From Ferrovibrio sp046294345 (GTDB lineage Bacteria > Pseudomonadota > Alphaproteobacteria > Ferrovibrionales > Ferrovibrionaceae): a stretch of 64,000 nucleotides of DNA. The position numbers were made by a program, and so were the translations under genes. The notes beneath the pieces were generated by a model. The model was not told the origin of the DNA, did not search any database, and was given only the letters and a program-made list of their open reading frames with translations. Where the stretch lies: contig JBKBJT010000002.1 of assembly GCA_046294345.1 (NCBI GenBank), positions 1 through 64,000 of the forward strand, written 5' to 3'. This document shows, piece by piece, positions 51,829-60,539 of this stretch; the first letter of the stretch is position 1; each line of letters begins with the position of its first letter.

Positions 51829-52047
51829 TCAAGCCACCTGCGGCTTTGTGCCGGGGGCGAGGCGCTGGCTTTCCAGCCAGACATTGAATGCGCTCTTGTC
51901 GATGTAGACGCGCCCACCGATTTTCACCAGGGCTGCGTTCATGCCGTTGGTTTCAGCATTGAAAATCCACCAACGTAGTTTGCTTTCCGTAACGAATGGG
52001 GCCTCAAAGGCCAACTGCTTTACCGTTCTTAGCTCCCTATAGTCCAA
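51829..52047 (-). CDS. excisionase-like small DNA-binding protein (xis1)
   Basis: 72 residues with the same fold as xis2: RTVKQLAFEAPFVTESKLRWWIFNAETNG and GGRVYIDKSAFNVWLESQR. It lies downstream of int1 on the same strand, with about 80 bases between. It should direct excision with int1. AGGAGGAGC stands upstream of ATG 52047 on the coding strand. Confidence 0.8.
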   Translation of the reverse strand: MDYRELRTVKQLAFEAPFVTESKLRWWIFNAETNGMNAALVKIGGRVYIDKSAFNVWLESQRLAPGTKPQVA

Positions 52048-52125
52048 TCAGCTCCTCCTCTCTCTGGCTGCTACAACAAACAACAAAGGGTGAGAGACAA
52101 GGGAGTGGCGTTGCCGCCTGCCACA

Positions 52126-53250
52126 TTATTTGTGGAGAAAAATCTGATTATTCAAGTTTTCAACAACGCTTTTCTTGTGGCTGTCGGATAAGTGGGCGTA
52201 TCGCTTCACCATTTGCAGGGTCTTGTGCCCGAGGATGTCTGCAATTTCCAACAAACTGGCGCCGTTCATGGCCAGGTAGCTGGCCGTGCTGTGGCGCAGA
52301 TCGTGGAAGCGGAAGTCCACCAAGCTGGCGGCATCGCGGGCATTTTCCCAGGCGTTGCGGATATCGATGGGCGCCAGGCCGTCACCACGCGGGAAAAGCC
52401 ACTGGCGCAGTACCGGGTGCTGCATACCATTGTAAAAGGCCTTCGTCTTGAGGACGTGGGCTTCCAGCAGGGTTTTCAGGTGCCCGACAATCGGCACTGA
52501 GCGGGTTTCCCCGTTCTTGGTGTCCCTCAATACGGCTGCGCCGCGCCGGAGGTCCAGGTCGGCAAGGTTTAGGCCCAGGATTTCGCTCTTTCGTGCCCCG
52601 GTGGACAGCGCAAACACAACGATGGGGTAGAGCTGGGTGTTGTCGCTGGCCTGGCAGGCCGCCAGCAACGACTGGCGTTCCTCGTCGCTGAGATACCGCA
52701 CCCGTTCATTCTTGAGCTTGGTGACCTTGGGAACGGCATCCATCGGGTTGCTGCCGGTCCAACCCCATTGCCGGGCGAACTTGAACAGCAGCGCCAGCAT
52801 GTCGCGGTAGTACTTCACGGTGCGCGGACTGCGATAGTAGGTCTTCACCTTGCCCTTGGCATCGGCGGGCTTGCGCTGGTAGCCGATGGTTTGCAGGTCC
52901 TTGACCTTTGCGGCGGCCAGCTCCGGGGTGATGTAGGAGAGGGCGTAGAAGCCCAGCTCCCGTTCCCAATGGGCCAGGTGCGCGGCCTCGGTCTCCTGAG
53001 TGCCGGGGTTCTTGGTCGGGAGGATGTCTGTCCGATAGCGGGCGATCACGTCGGCCAGGGTCTTCCGGGCGGCGGTCTGCACCACGTTCTGGAAGTCACC
53101 TTTGCGGATCGCGGCCTCGGTTTGTTGGACCCACAGCTTGGCATCGGTGATGCGTTTGAAGCTGCGTCGCTGGGGCGGCAGCCCCTTGATGCGGACGACC
53201 GCCTTGTAGACCACGCCGTTCTTGCGCTCTCGTTTTTCGATGGTTGCCAT
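52126..53250 (-). CDS. tyrosine-type integrase of the tRNA-Arg element (int1)
   Basis: 374 residues. The N-terminal arm-binding domain is followed by a core-binding domain, then the catalytic domain with R (STGARKSEILGL), H-x-x-R (FHDLRHSTASYLAMNG) and LGHKTLQMVKRYAHLS with the nucleophilic Tyr. It stands about 150 bases inside the right repeat and reads into the element, as usual for an integrase beside its attachment site. Arm-type TGTCCCC repeats lie just upstream. It is the best candidate for the enzyme that inserted the element into tRNA-Arg. Confidence 0.95.
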   Translation of the reverse strand: MATIEKRERKNGVVYKAVVRIKGLPPQRRSFKRITDAKLWVQQTEAAIRKGDFQNVVQTAARKTLADVIARYRTDILPTKNPGTQETEAAHLAHWERELGFYALSYITPELAAAKVKDLQTIGYQRKPADAKGKVKTYYRSPRTVKYYRDMLALLFKFARQWGWTGSNPMDAVPKVTKLKNERVRYLSDEERQSLLAACQASDNTQLYPIVVFALSTGARKSEILGLNLADLDLRRGAAVLRDTKNGETRSVPIVGHLKTLLEAHVLKTKAFYNGMQHPVLRQWLFPRGDGLAPIDIRNAWENARDAASLVDFRFHDLRHSTASYLAMNGASLLEIADILGHKTLQMVKRYAHLSDSHKKSVVENLNNQIFLHK

Positions 53251-53270
53251 CGTTCACCGGGGAAGCTGTT

Positions 53271-53315
53271 TTGGGGACATTTTGGGGACACTAAGTTCTG
53301 AAAATGTCCCCAAAA
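53271..53315. promoter_or_regulatory. right-end integrase arm-type repeats
   Basis: TTGGGGACA occurs at 53271 and 53282 (11-base spacing), and the inverse TGTCCCCAAAA at 53305. They lie between int1 and the right repeat. The same words occur inside the left end at 24883-24902. Confidence 0.72.
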
Positions 53316-53401
53316 TCTCGACTCCCGTCAATCAGAGAAATTCGGTATCACATTGGAAAATATACTGATTTTTGTTGGTGCCGGTTGGCGCCGTTGGCTT
53401 G

Positions 53402-53456
53402 GCACCAGACTACGAATCTGGGGGTCAGGAGTTCGAATCTCTTCGAGCGCGCCATT
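53402..53456. repeat. right attachment site (attR core)
   Basis: 55 bases identical to 24784-24838, starting GCACCAGACTACG. The 5' half of the tRNA is missing here, so it is a leftover 3' part and not a working tRNA. Confidence 0.95.
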
Positions 53457-53850
53457 TTCTTCCAATCACTTAACTACCTTCAGTCTGCCGGCAGTTTGCG
53501 GCCCCTGGGACTTTCCCCTGTAATTTGGGGCCGAATTGGCCAGTGCCTCGCCGAAGCATCCGCTGACAAACCTGGTGCGCCAGTCTGACTTCGGCCGTTC
53601 GACTGGCCGGAAGCCGTTATCCGATTCGCAATAAACATCAGTGTCCGGGTGGCAAATCCGGCTGCATTCGCGTGGCCAGCAGCCGGCAAGCCAGGGCAGT
53701 TGGGCGGCATTAGTAACACGTGGAAAATTGTTACGCTCTGTGTCTCGGCTCCGATCACGCTTATGGCCGTCACCTGACTGCCTAGACTGATCCTATCGCG
53801 CCATGGCCAAAACCACGGGCCGGCGCCATGGCGGCAGAAGGCGACGGGCG
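53457..53850. other. gene-free junction right of the element
   Basis: About 390 bases of chromosome without a supported gene. It would hold the end of the original tRNA-Arg surroundings and the promoter of the DUF1217 gene. I do not see a convincing sigma-54 or sigma-28 promoter in it. Confidence 0.5.
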
Positions 53851-55266
53851 ATGAGCATCGATCTCGGCATTCTCTATAGCGGCGGCAGCAGCACCGGCAC
53901 GATGTCGGCACTGGCAATGTACAAAAAACTCGAACGGCAGGCCGGCGAGAATGCCGCGGAGACAGTCGACCAGGCCGAGGCCGAAAAGATTAAGGCCCAG
54001 GTTCGCGAGATGGAGAATGCGGCGATCCGCGTGCGCAATGCGCAATACAAGCAGGTCAATGCCCAGATCGCCAACGATATAACCTACTTCCAGAACCGGG
54101 CAGCCAGCGCCACCACGGTGGATGAACTGATCAGCGACGACCGTTTTCTCAAGGTGATCGCTTATGCCAATGGCATGGAGAATCTCTATGACTTTGACCG
54201 GCAGCGGCTGCGTGACATCCTGACCAGCGACATGAGCGATCCGAATTCCGTGGCTCGGCAGGGAACATGGGCCGAGCAGGAGCTGGCACGCAAATACAGC
54301 TTCGGCGCCAGCGGCACGCTGACCGATACCAACGGCAATACGGTCGGGATCGATGCCGATGGCAATGTGGTGAACGATGGCAGCGGCCTGACCGACCTGC
54401 CAGCCGGGTTGGCGAAACTGAGGGGATTGGCGCTGGATGTGAGCGGGCGGGCCATGCTGGACAGCGAGCAGGTCCTGGTGGCTGGTACCGATGTGGTGTC
54501 CAGCGACACCAGTGCCTATAACGCGGCCCTGGGCAAAACCCTGCTCAGCGAACTGAGCGCAACCGAGGCCGAAGAGGCCTATGCCTATGACGGCGAAGAA
54601 TTCGAGCGGTTCAGGACCCGTACCGATATCCAGAGCGAGGTAGATTATTACCGGGAGAATATCGGCACGGTGGAGAGCGTGGACGATCTGTTCGCCAACC
54701 AGCGCCTGTTGAATTTCATCCTCAAAGCCTACGATATGGAAAGCGAGGCCCAGTATCCCGGCAAGATCCGCAAGATACTGGAAAGCGACCTGACCGACAG
54801 TGATTCCCTAGCCAACCGGTTCCAGGATCCGCGCTATCAGGAAATGGCGGAAGATTTCAGCTTTTACATATTCGGTACTGCACAGTTGACCAGCTCGCCT
54901 ACGGTCGATGATGTGGTGGAGAGATTCCAGCAGACCGAATATGAAAAATACTTGGACGAGCAGGCTCCTGGCGTGCGTGTCGCGATCGAATTCAAGCGAC
55001 GACTGGAGGATGTCAGCACAACGGTGCAGCTATTGGGTGATTCCGTGCTCCGCGAGGTGATCACAGTGGCGAACTATATTCCGGAAGAGATGGCTTATCA
55101 GGAAACGGAATCCCAGATCGCCACGGTGGAAAAGAAGGTCGATATCGACGAATTGAAAAGCGATCCGGATCTGGTCGAGAAAATGGTGCAGCGTTACCTG
55201 AGCATCAAGGACAGCGAGGCCAGCAGCGGCGGCAAGGATAGCTATCTACTGAACCTATTCGCCTGA
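53851..55266 (+). CDS. DUF1217 flagellar-associated protein
   Basis: 471 residues from ATG 53851 (AAGGCGA upstream; the frame extends back to 53803). It contains two related DUF1217-like units: YFQNRAASATTVDELISDDRFLK ... IAYANGMENLYDFDRQRL, and YYRENIGTVESVDDLFANQRLLN ... ILKAYDMESEAQYPGKI. DUF1217 proteins are found with flagellar genes in alphaproteobacteria and have no settled function. Its place beside flgL, flgK and flgE agrees. It runs toward flgL, with a strong hairpin between. Confidence 0.85.
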   Translation: MSIDLGILYSGGSSTGTMSALAMYKKLERQAGENAAETVDQAEAEKIKAQVREMENAAIRVRNAQYKQVNAQIANDITYFQNRAASATTVDELISDDRFLKVIAYANGMENLYDFDRQRLRDILTSDMSDPNSVARQGTWAEQELARKYSFGASGTLTDTNGNTVGIDADGNVVNDGSGLTDLPAGLAKLRGLALDVSGRAMLDSEQVLVAGTDVVSSDTSAYNAALGKTLLSELSATEAEEAYAYDGEEFERFRTRTDIQSEVDYYRENIGTVESVDDLFANQRLLNFILKAYDMESEAQYPGKIRKILESDLTDSDSLANRFQDPRYQEMAEDFSFYIFGTAQLTSSPTVDDVVERFQQTEYEKYLDEQAPGVRVAIEFKRRLEDVSTTVQLLGDSVLREVITVANYIPEEMAYQETESQIATVEKKVDIDELKSDPDLVEKMVQRYLSIKDSEASSGGKDSYLLNLFA

Positions 55267-55283
55267 CTTTAGCGCCAGAAGGG

Positions 55284-55317
55284 GCCAGCCGATGCTCCAC
55301 CCGGGCCATCGGCTGGC
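55284..55317. terminator. hairpin between convergent flagellar genes
   Basis: GCCAGCCGATG and CATCGGCTGGC form an 11-base stem around CTCCACCCGGGC, with no T-run on either side. It lies in the short gap between the DUF1217 gene and flgL and may end transcription of both. Confidence 0.65.
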
Positions 55318-55332
55318 TGGCTCATCTAGAGG

Positions 55333-56361
55333 CTATTTCAGGTAATTGACCAGAGAGAGCGACAGGGTCTGGCTGGTGATCAGATAGCTGGCTTCCAGCG
55401 CGGTCTGCAGGTTGGCGATTGCGGTCGAAACCTCGGCGGTATCGGCATTCTGGATTTCACCGATCCGGATTGTCAGCAGATCCTTGGCGCGGGCCTGCCG
55501 GTCCTGGATTTCGGTCAGCTGCTGCTGCTTGTAGCCGTTGCGCGAGGCCATGGTCTGCAGTTCTCCGATCGCCGTCTCCAGTTGCTTCAACGCATCGTCG
55601 ACGCGGACCTGGTAATTCGCCGGATCGGTGCTGATATCGGCGGTGGCATCGCGAAACCGCACAATGGCATCGATCGCCCGCTGGAGGCCGGGTTCCACGG
55701 CGGAAACGCCGTAGGAAACCTGCTCTGCATCGTCAACGTAAAGCTGCACATCGGAATAGTCGTAGAAATTCTGCAGATCGGCCGGCGTGGTGTTCAGGTA
55801 GGATGGTTGCGGTACCGTGGCCCCGTCGGGCACGACAGTCAGCGGATCGTCATAACCCGGCGTCACACCGGGTGTGGCACCGGCCGCATAGGTGGTCGGG
55901 ATATTCGATAAAGAACCATTCAGAGGATTCTCGGTATAATTCGTTCCGGCGAAGAGATACCGGCTACCATCCTTCAGTTGCAGGATTCCGCCGATCTGGT
56001 CGAGTAGGGAATTGGCCTGCACGGCCGGTGCCGAGGTGGAGGCAAAAGATGTGTCGCGATTCTTGATCATCGTATCCTTCGCCTCGATGGCGATGTCGAT
56101 GATCTGCTCCAGCGAAACGGCGTACAATTCCACCCGGTTCATCGCGGTTTGGGTAGCCGAGGCATAATTTTCCACGCTGCCCAATTTCGATTTGAGTTGA
56201 CCGAGTTCCAGCGCCTGGTTCGGTGTGCTGAGCAGGCCATCCAGCTTTATGCCCGTGCCAAGCTGCTGGTTCTGCTGGTTCAGCATGGTGTTCAGCAGGC
56301 TGATATTACGTGTCAGGCTCATCTGCCGTGCCAGTTGCGACGTTCCGGTAATAGCGGTCAT
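55333..56361 (-). CDS. flgL: flagellar hook-filament junction protein FlgL
   Basis: 342 residues from ATG 56361 (GGGAG upstream; the TTG at 56367 is less likely). Flagellin-like N-terminus (LARQMSLTRNISLLNTMLNQQNQQLGTGIK) and C-terminus (AEVSTAIANLQTALEASYLITSQTLSLSLVNYLK) flank a less conserved centre, as in hook-associated protein 3. The gene starts three bases after the FlgK stop in the same reading direction. It joins the hook to the filament. The centre has SYGVSAVEPG, typical for FlgL rather than for flagellin. Confidence 0.92.
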   Translation of the reverse strand: MTAITGTSQLARQMSLTRNISLLNTMLNQQNQQLGTGIKLDGLLSTPNQALELGQLKSKLGSVENYASATQTAMNRVELYAVSLEQIIDIAIEAKDTMIKNRDTSFASTSAPAVQANSLLDQIGGILQLKDGSRYLFAGTNYTENPLNGSLSNIPTTYAAGATPGVTPGYDDPLTVVPDGATVPQPSYLNTTPADLQNFYDYSDVQLYVDDAEQVSYGVSAVEPGLQRAIDAIVRFRDATADISTDPANYQVRVDDALKQLETAIGELQTMASRNGYKQQQLTEIQDRQARAKDLLTIRIGEIQNADTAEVSTAIANLQTALEASYLITSQTLSLSLVNYLK

Positions 56362-56363
56362 GG

Positions 56364-57773
56364 TCAACTCCCGATAGCGATCATCTGGTCAAACATTTCG
56401 GTGATGGCATTCATGATCTGCGCCAGTGCGGCATAATTGGTCTGCAGGGTCTGCAACTGCGCCAGTTCGGAATCCATGTCGACGCCGGTAAGGTTGCGGA
56501 TCTTCTGGTCCAGCGTGTATTGCAGGCTTTCGGCGGTATCGCGGTTGGTTTCGTTCTCGCTGGTCAGTTTGGCGTGGTAGGAGAGGATGCCGCTGGCCAG
56601 CCCGAAGATGGTCACACTGGAAATCTGCAGACCGTTCGGATCGCCGGCGGGATTGACTTGCGCCGCCGTCAGGGTAGTGCTGCGCATGGATTGCTGAACG
56701 GCGGCGGCGCGGGCGGCATTGACATTGGTGGGGGTGGCGACCAGCGCGGCATCCACGGCCAGGCTGCCGGCGGGATCGGCGGCGTTATAAGTGAAGAACT
56801 GCTCCACCGCGGCCGTTGCGGGATCGTCATAGGCGGCATTCACCACATCGGCGATATTCCGCGCCAGCGAGTCGAGCTGATTGAAGAATTTCGCCAGGGT
56901 GCCGACATTGCCGTCGCTGCTGGCGAGGGCCTGCGCACTACTGTCCAAGTAATCGAGTTCGGCCCGGATCGATCCGGTGCGGAATCCGTCGGTAACGGTC
57001 ACACCGTTTCCGTTCAGGATATTGCCGGTGGTGGAATCGTGGCTGAAGTTCTGGGCGGTGCTGCCAGCCAGCATGGTGCCGGTATCGGTGTAGACCGTCA
57101 TGATACCGGTGTCGCTGACCACGGTGCGTACGCCCACCAGTCCCGCGATTTTGGCCACTTCGGCGTCGCGCAGATCTTCCAGGTCGCCGACCGGATTGCC
57201 GGCAGCTTTCTGGCTGACGATCTGTGCATTCAGCTTGGCAATGTTGGCGCTGGCTTCGTTCAGCGTGGACAGACTGCTCTGGATGTCCTGGGTCGCCTGG
57301 GTTTCGAGTTGGCTGCGCAGTCCGGCCAGCCGGTTGATCTCTGTAGCCAGACTCTGGCCGCGCTGCACCACCAGGGCCTTCAGTGCAGTGTCTTCCGGCG
57401 TCGCCTCCAGTTGTTTCAGCGCATCTTCGTAATCCGTCATCAAGCCTTCGAGAGTGGACTGCCCCCCCGTGGTGCTGGTGGCGTCCAGCGCCTCGGCCAG
57501 GCTGCGGGCATTGTCGGATGCCGTGATGAGCTGCTGGTGATTGGCGGTGGCGGCATAGTAATCAGCCTGCAGATACGGGGCCGTCGCCCGGATCACGCTG
57601 GATACCAGGGCCGCCTGGGGCTGACCGCCGGCAGTCGGCGTGGTCAGAGTGACAATCTTGCGGGTGTAGCTTTCGTTCTGCGCGTTGGCGACATTCCCGG
57701 AAATCACGCTGAGCTGGGTCTGGATAGTGGCCAGACCAGTGACGGATGTATTGAGCGCTGCCGATAACGACAT
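56364..57773 (-). CDS. flgK: flagellar hook-associated protein FlgK
   Basis: 469 residues. The N-terminus (SAALNTSVTGLATIQTQLSVISGNVANAQNESYTRK) and the C-terminus (ETNRDTAESLQYTLDQKIRNLTGVDMDSELAQLQTLQTNYAALAQIMNA) are the coiled-coil ends of HAP1, with a long heptad region near residues 140-190. It lies downstream of flgE on the same strand and is followed at once by flgL. It is the first hook-filament junction protein, exported through the flagellar type III pathway. Confidence 0.94.
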   Translation of the reverse strand: MSLSAALNTSVTGLATIQTQLSVISGNVANAQNESYTRKIVTLTTPTAGGQPQAALVSSVIRATAPYLQADYYAATANHQQLITASDNARSLAEALDATSTTGGQSTLEGLMTDYEDALKQLEATPEDTALKALVVQRGQSLATEINRLAGLRSQLETQATQDIQSSLSTLNEASANIAKLNAQIVSQKAAGNPVGDLEDLRDAEVAKIAGLVGVRTVVSDTGIMTVYTDTGTMLAGSTAQNFSHDSTTGNILNGNGVTVTDGFRTGSIRAELDYLDSSAQALASSDGNVGTLAKFFNQLDSLARNIADVVNAAYDDPATAAVEQFFTYNAADPAGSLAVDAALVATPTNVNAARAAAVQQSMRSTTLTAAQVNPAGDPNGLQISSVTIFGLASGILSYHAKLTSENETNRDTAESLQYTLDQKIRNLTGVDMDSELAQLQTLQTNYAALAQIMNAITEMFDQMIAIGS

Positions 57774-57807
57774 GGCCGCTCCTCCTGTTCAGGTTAGCGG
57801 TGAGCTA

Positions 57808-59145
57808 TCAGCGCCGGATGTTGATGGTTTCCTGCAGCAGCTCGTCGGCCGCCGTCATGATCCGGGCATTGGCCGAATAGGCCCGTTGCGCCACGATCAG
57901 TTTGGAAAACTCCTCTGCGATATCGACATTGGAGCCTTCAATGGCAGCCGAGACGAATGTTCCCACGCCGCTATCGCCAGGCTGGGCCAGGATCGCCGAC
58001 CCGGATCTGGGCGTGGCCACGAAGGCATTGCCGTTCACGCGATCCAGTTCGGTCGGGTCGTTAAAGCGTGCGATGGGGATTTGATAGTAGGTTTTGACGT
58101 TCCCGTTGTCGAACGTGACAGAGACGTAGCCCTGTTCGTCGATGGCCAGACTTTTGAACGTGCCCTGTGGCACGCCATTCTGCTTGAAGTCATTCAGGGT
58201 CAGCGTATCGCCGGCATATTGCGTGCTGCCGGAATTATTGCCATAGGATCCAAGATCCAGCGTGATCGCCTGCGCGCCTGTGCCGAAATCCAGATTGAAA
58301 TTGAATGATGCATCATCGCCTGCCGCACCCGCCGCGCTGCCGGTGAGGCCGCCGGTCGAGCTCAGTCCCGAGATCGTGCCGGCAGGCACGGCGGCGCCTG
58401 CTATCGTGCCGCCAAAATCCACGGTTGCCGGGCCGAAGCTGGATGGCGTGCTGTCGGGCGCATCGACCTGCAAGGTCCACTGATTGTCGGCGATGCGTGT
58501 CCAGGTCAGGTTCAGAGTCCGGGCATTACCGAGGGCATCGAAAACCTGAATCGAGCTGACGGGCAATGTCGCCGGCAGGTTACCATTGGTATCTTCCACA
58601 TTGGAGGGAAGGTTGGCGTAATAGTCGACCGTACTGGTGGCGACCGGCGCGTCGAGCAGGTTGGAGACCCGCACTTCTGTTGTGCTGGAGGTATCCACGA
58701 CACCGGTAACCGGATCGACTGCCCAGCCTTGCAGGTAGTAACCCGAGGAGTTGACCAGATAACCCTGCGAGTTCTGGGTGAAATCGCCGACACGGGTGTA
58801 GTAGTTCGTTGTCTCGAAGGTGGGCAGGCCGGTGGCAGAGTCTACGCCGGTGGTCTTCGACACTGGAATGAAGCCGTTGCCTGAAATGGCGATCGAGGTC
58901 GTGGACGAGACCTGGGTGATCGAGCCCTGCGCATTGTTGGCGAAGAAGGGCTGGTTGAGCACGCCGCCGGATGAATGCGTATTCGATTGCGCGCTCGACT
59001 GCGTGATCAGGGTCTGGAAGCGCGATTCCACCTTCTTGTAACCGGTGGTGCTGGCATTCGCGACGTTGTCGGAAATGTAGCTGATCGAGGTCGACTGGCC
59101 GTTCAGGCCGGAGATGGCGGTCTGCATGGCGCCGGTGATCGACAT
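57808..59145 (-). CDS. flgE: flagellar hook protein FlgE
   Basis: 445 residues with the hook-protein ends (MSITGAMQTAISGLNGQSTSISYISDNVANASTTGYKK; C-terminal EEFSKLIVAQRAYSANARIMTAADELLQETINIRR) and central D1-D2 parts. It forms the hook that joins basal body and filament. AGGAGCAC precedes ATG 59145. It heads a leftward unit with flgK and flgL. Confidence 0.93.
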   Translation of the reverse strand: MSITGAMQTAISGLNGQSTSISYISDNVANASTTGYKKVESRFQTLITQSSAQSNTHSSGGVLNQPFFANNAQGSITQVSSTTSIAISGNGFIPVSKTTGVDSATGLPTFETTNYYTRVGDFTQNSQGYLVNSSGYYLQGWAVDPVTGVVDTSSTTEVRVSNLLDAPVATSTVDYYANLPSNVEDTNGNLPATLPVSSIQVFDALGNARTLNLTWTRIADNQWTLQVDAPDSTPSSFGPATVDFGGTIAGAAVPAGTISGLSSTGGLTGSAAGAAGDDASFNFNLDFGTGAQAITLDLGSYGNNSGSTQYAGDTLTLNDFKQNGVPQGTFKSLAIDEQGYVSVTFDNGNVKTYYQIPIARFNDPTELDRVNGNAFVATPRSGSAILAQPGDSGVGTFVSAAIEGSNVDIAEEFSKLIVAQRAYSANARIMTAADELLQETINIRR

Positions 59146-59681
59146 GGTGTGCTCCTGTGGTCGGTTGCTGTGACTGGCGGGCTACCGAGCAAGGAGCGTG
59201 CCGATTTATGACTCTGATCCTACATCCTTCATTCTGCTGGATTTCTTGCCAAAGGATGAACTGGCGTTAACCTTTGATGCTTTTGCGCGTGACCGGCAGG
59301 TTTTGCCTGCTGGGGAAAAAAGTTCTTTATTTATTTCAGTTTACTAAATTTCGTCGCATTATTCCTCGTCTGTTTCATGTTACAAAAGTTAACATCAAGA
59401 CAAACCCGTGAACTGGTATTAATCATAACCTGAAAGAATATTACAGGAACAAATTTCCCGCAGGAACAGGAACTTAGCGGGATCGGTTCTGACCGCGGCA
59501 TGTCCCGCCGCTCTGTGCTGGAGGTCCGGCACTGCATTTTGAATTTTGCGGGATTGAGGCCTCAGCGCGCCGGTTCGGTGTCGCGATGCGTCAGGCACGG
59601 CCCTTGCTCTATGAACCGCAGAGAGTTGCAGAACGAATTGCAGGATTGGCCGTAGGCACAGGCGAACAGGAGCAAGATGCG
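59146..59681. other. divergent control region between two hook genes
   Basis: About 535 bases without a supported gene. It contains AT-rich promoter-like sequence (near 59330-59430) and a stem GCAGG/CCTGC near 59300. Short open frames here lack ribosome sites. It should hold the promoters of flgE to the left and of the short hook gene to the right. Confidence 0.5.
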
Positions 59682-60539
59682 ATGAACAGCGTGATGAGCA
59701 CGGCAGTAATGGCGATCAACGCGCAGGCGATGGCGATCGGCAATATCTCGGAAAACGTCGCCAATAGCAGCACGACCGGTTACAAGGCCGTGTCAACACA
59801 GTTCCTCGACATGGTGCAGGGCAGCTACGGCACTGGCAGTCCGGTCCTGAATGGCAGGAAACAGATGGGCGTGACGGCCTCGGCCGATTTCCTCAATCGC
59901 GCCCAGGGGCAGGTGGTATCCGATTCTAGCACGACATCAGCGGCGATCAGCGGCAACGGTTTTTTCCCCGTCGCCAAACCAACCGGCTTTGATCCTGAAA
60001 CCGGCGAACCTACGGGCTTTGAAACCATGGTGTATTACACGCGCCAAGGCGATTTCCACGTGGACAGCAGCGGCCGGCTGGTCAATGCGGCCGGATATTA
60101 CCTGATGGCGACGGCGCCCAGTGGGAACGGTACACCCCGCATCTTCACCGTGGATGTCGACGACAATGCCGTCGGCGCCGGTTACACCGGCCTCAGTATC
60201 ACCGATGGCGGCAGCATCACGGCGAGCTACGATGACGGCACGACAGCTGTTCAAGGTCAGATACTGCTGGCGAATTTTGCCGAACCCGACAAGCTGGACC
60301 GCGTCGATGGCACGGCCTTCCGCGTCACGGAAGAGTCGGGCAATGCGATCTACGGTCACCCGCGGTCGCGTTCCAATGGCGTCGGCACGGTTGCTGGCAG
60401 CGCGCTGGAACTCTCCACCGTCGATACGGCCGACCAGATGACCAAGCTGATTGTGGCCCAGCAGGCCTATTCCATGAATTCTCAGGTGATCCAGGCCGCC
60501 GACGAGATGCTGAGCAAGGCCATGGACATGAAGAGTTAA
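59682..60539 (+). CDS. short FlgE/FlgF-like hook-basal-body protein
   Basis: 285 residues from ATG 59682 with AGGAGCAAG upstream. The ends are those of hook and rod proteins (SVMSTAVMAINAQAMAIGNISENVANSSTTGYKAV; C-terminus ADQMTKLIVAQQAYSMNSQVIQAADEMLSKAM), but the inner D2/D3 part of FlgE is missing, which explains the short length. It may be a second hook-type protein or a cap or rod variant next to flgE. FlgF and FlgG usually lie with the rod genes, so I keep the call general. Confidence 0.82.
   Translation: MNSVMSTAVMAINAQAMAIGNISENVANSSTTGYKAVSTQFLDMVQGSYGTGSPVLNGRKQMGVTASADFLNRAQGQVVSDSSTTSAAISGNGFFPVAKPTGFDPETGEPTGFETMVYYTRQGDFHVDSSGRLVNAAGYYLMATAPSGNGTPRIFTVDVDDNAVGAGYTGLSITDGGSITASYDDGTTAVQGQILLANFAEPDKLDRVDGTAFRVTEESGNAIYGHPRSRSNGVGTVAGSALELSTVDTADQMTKLIVAQQAYSMNSQVIQAADEMLSKAMDMKS

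Larger units (their letters stand above)
24784..53456. mobile_element. integrative mobilizable element in tRNA-Arg
   Basis: About 28.7 kb between two identical 55-base repeats (24784-24838 and 53402-53456). The left copy completes the tRNA-Arg, the right copy is a leftover 3' part. The right end holds integrase and excisionase genes reading inward from the repeat. Inside are a relaxase, MobC, two VirD4-type coupling proteins, a third recombinase, an orphan methyltransferase, defence genes and regulators. No mating-pair-formation (VirB/Trb) genes are visible, so transfer would need a helper conjugation system. Gene composition, AT-richer cargo and the repeats all agree. The boundaries are seen directly; mobility itself is inference. 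Confidence 0.93.

Noticed and set aside
53402..53456. Second tRNA-Arg gene
   Set aside because: Only the 3' part is present; D-arm and 5' acceptor strand are missing.
24784..53456. Prophage
   Set aside because: No capsid, terminase, portal or tail genes are visible; the transfer genes point to a mobilizable element.
24784..53456. Self-transmissible ICE
   Set aside because: Coupling proteins and relaxase exist but no VirB/Trb channel genes are found between the ends.
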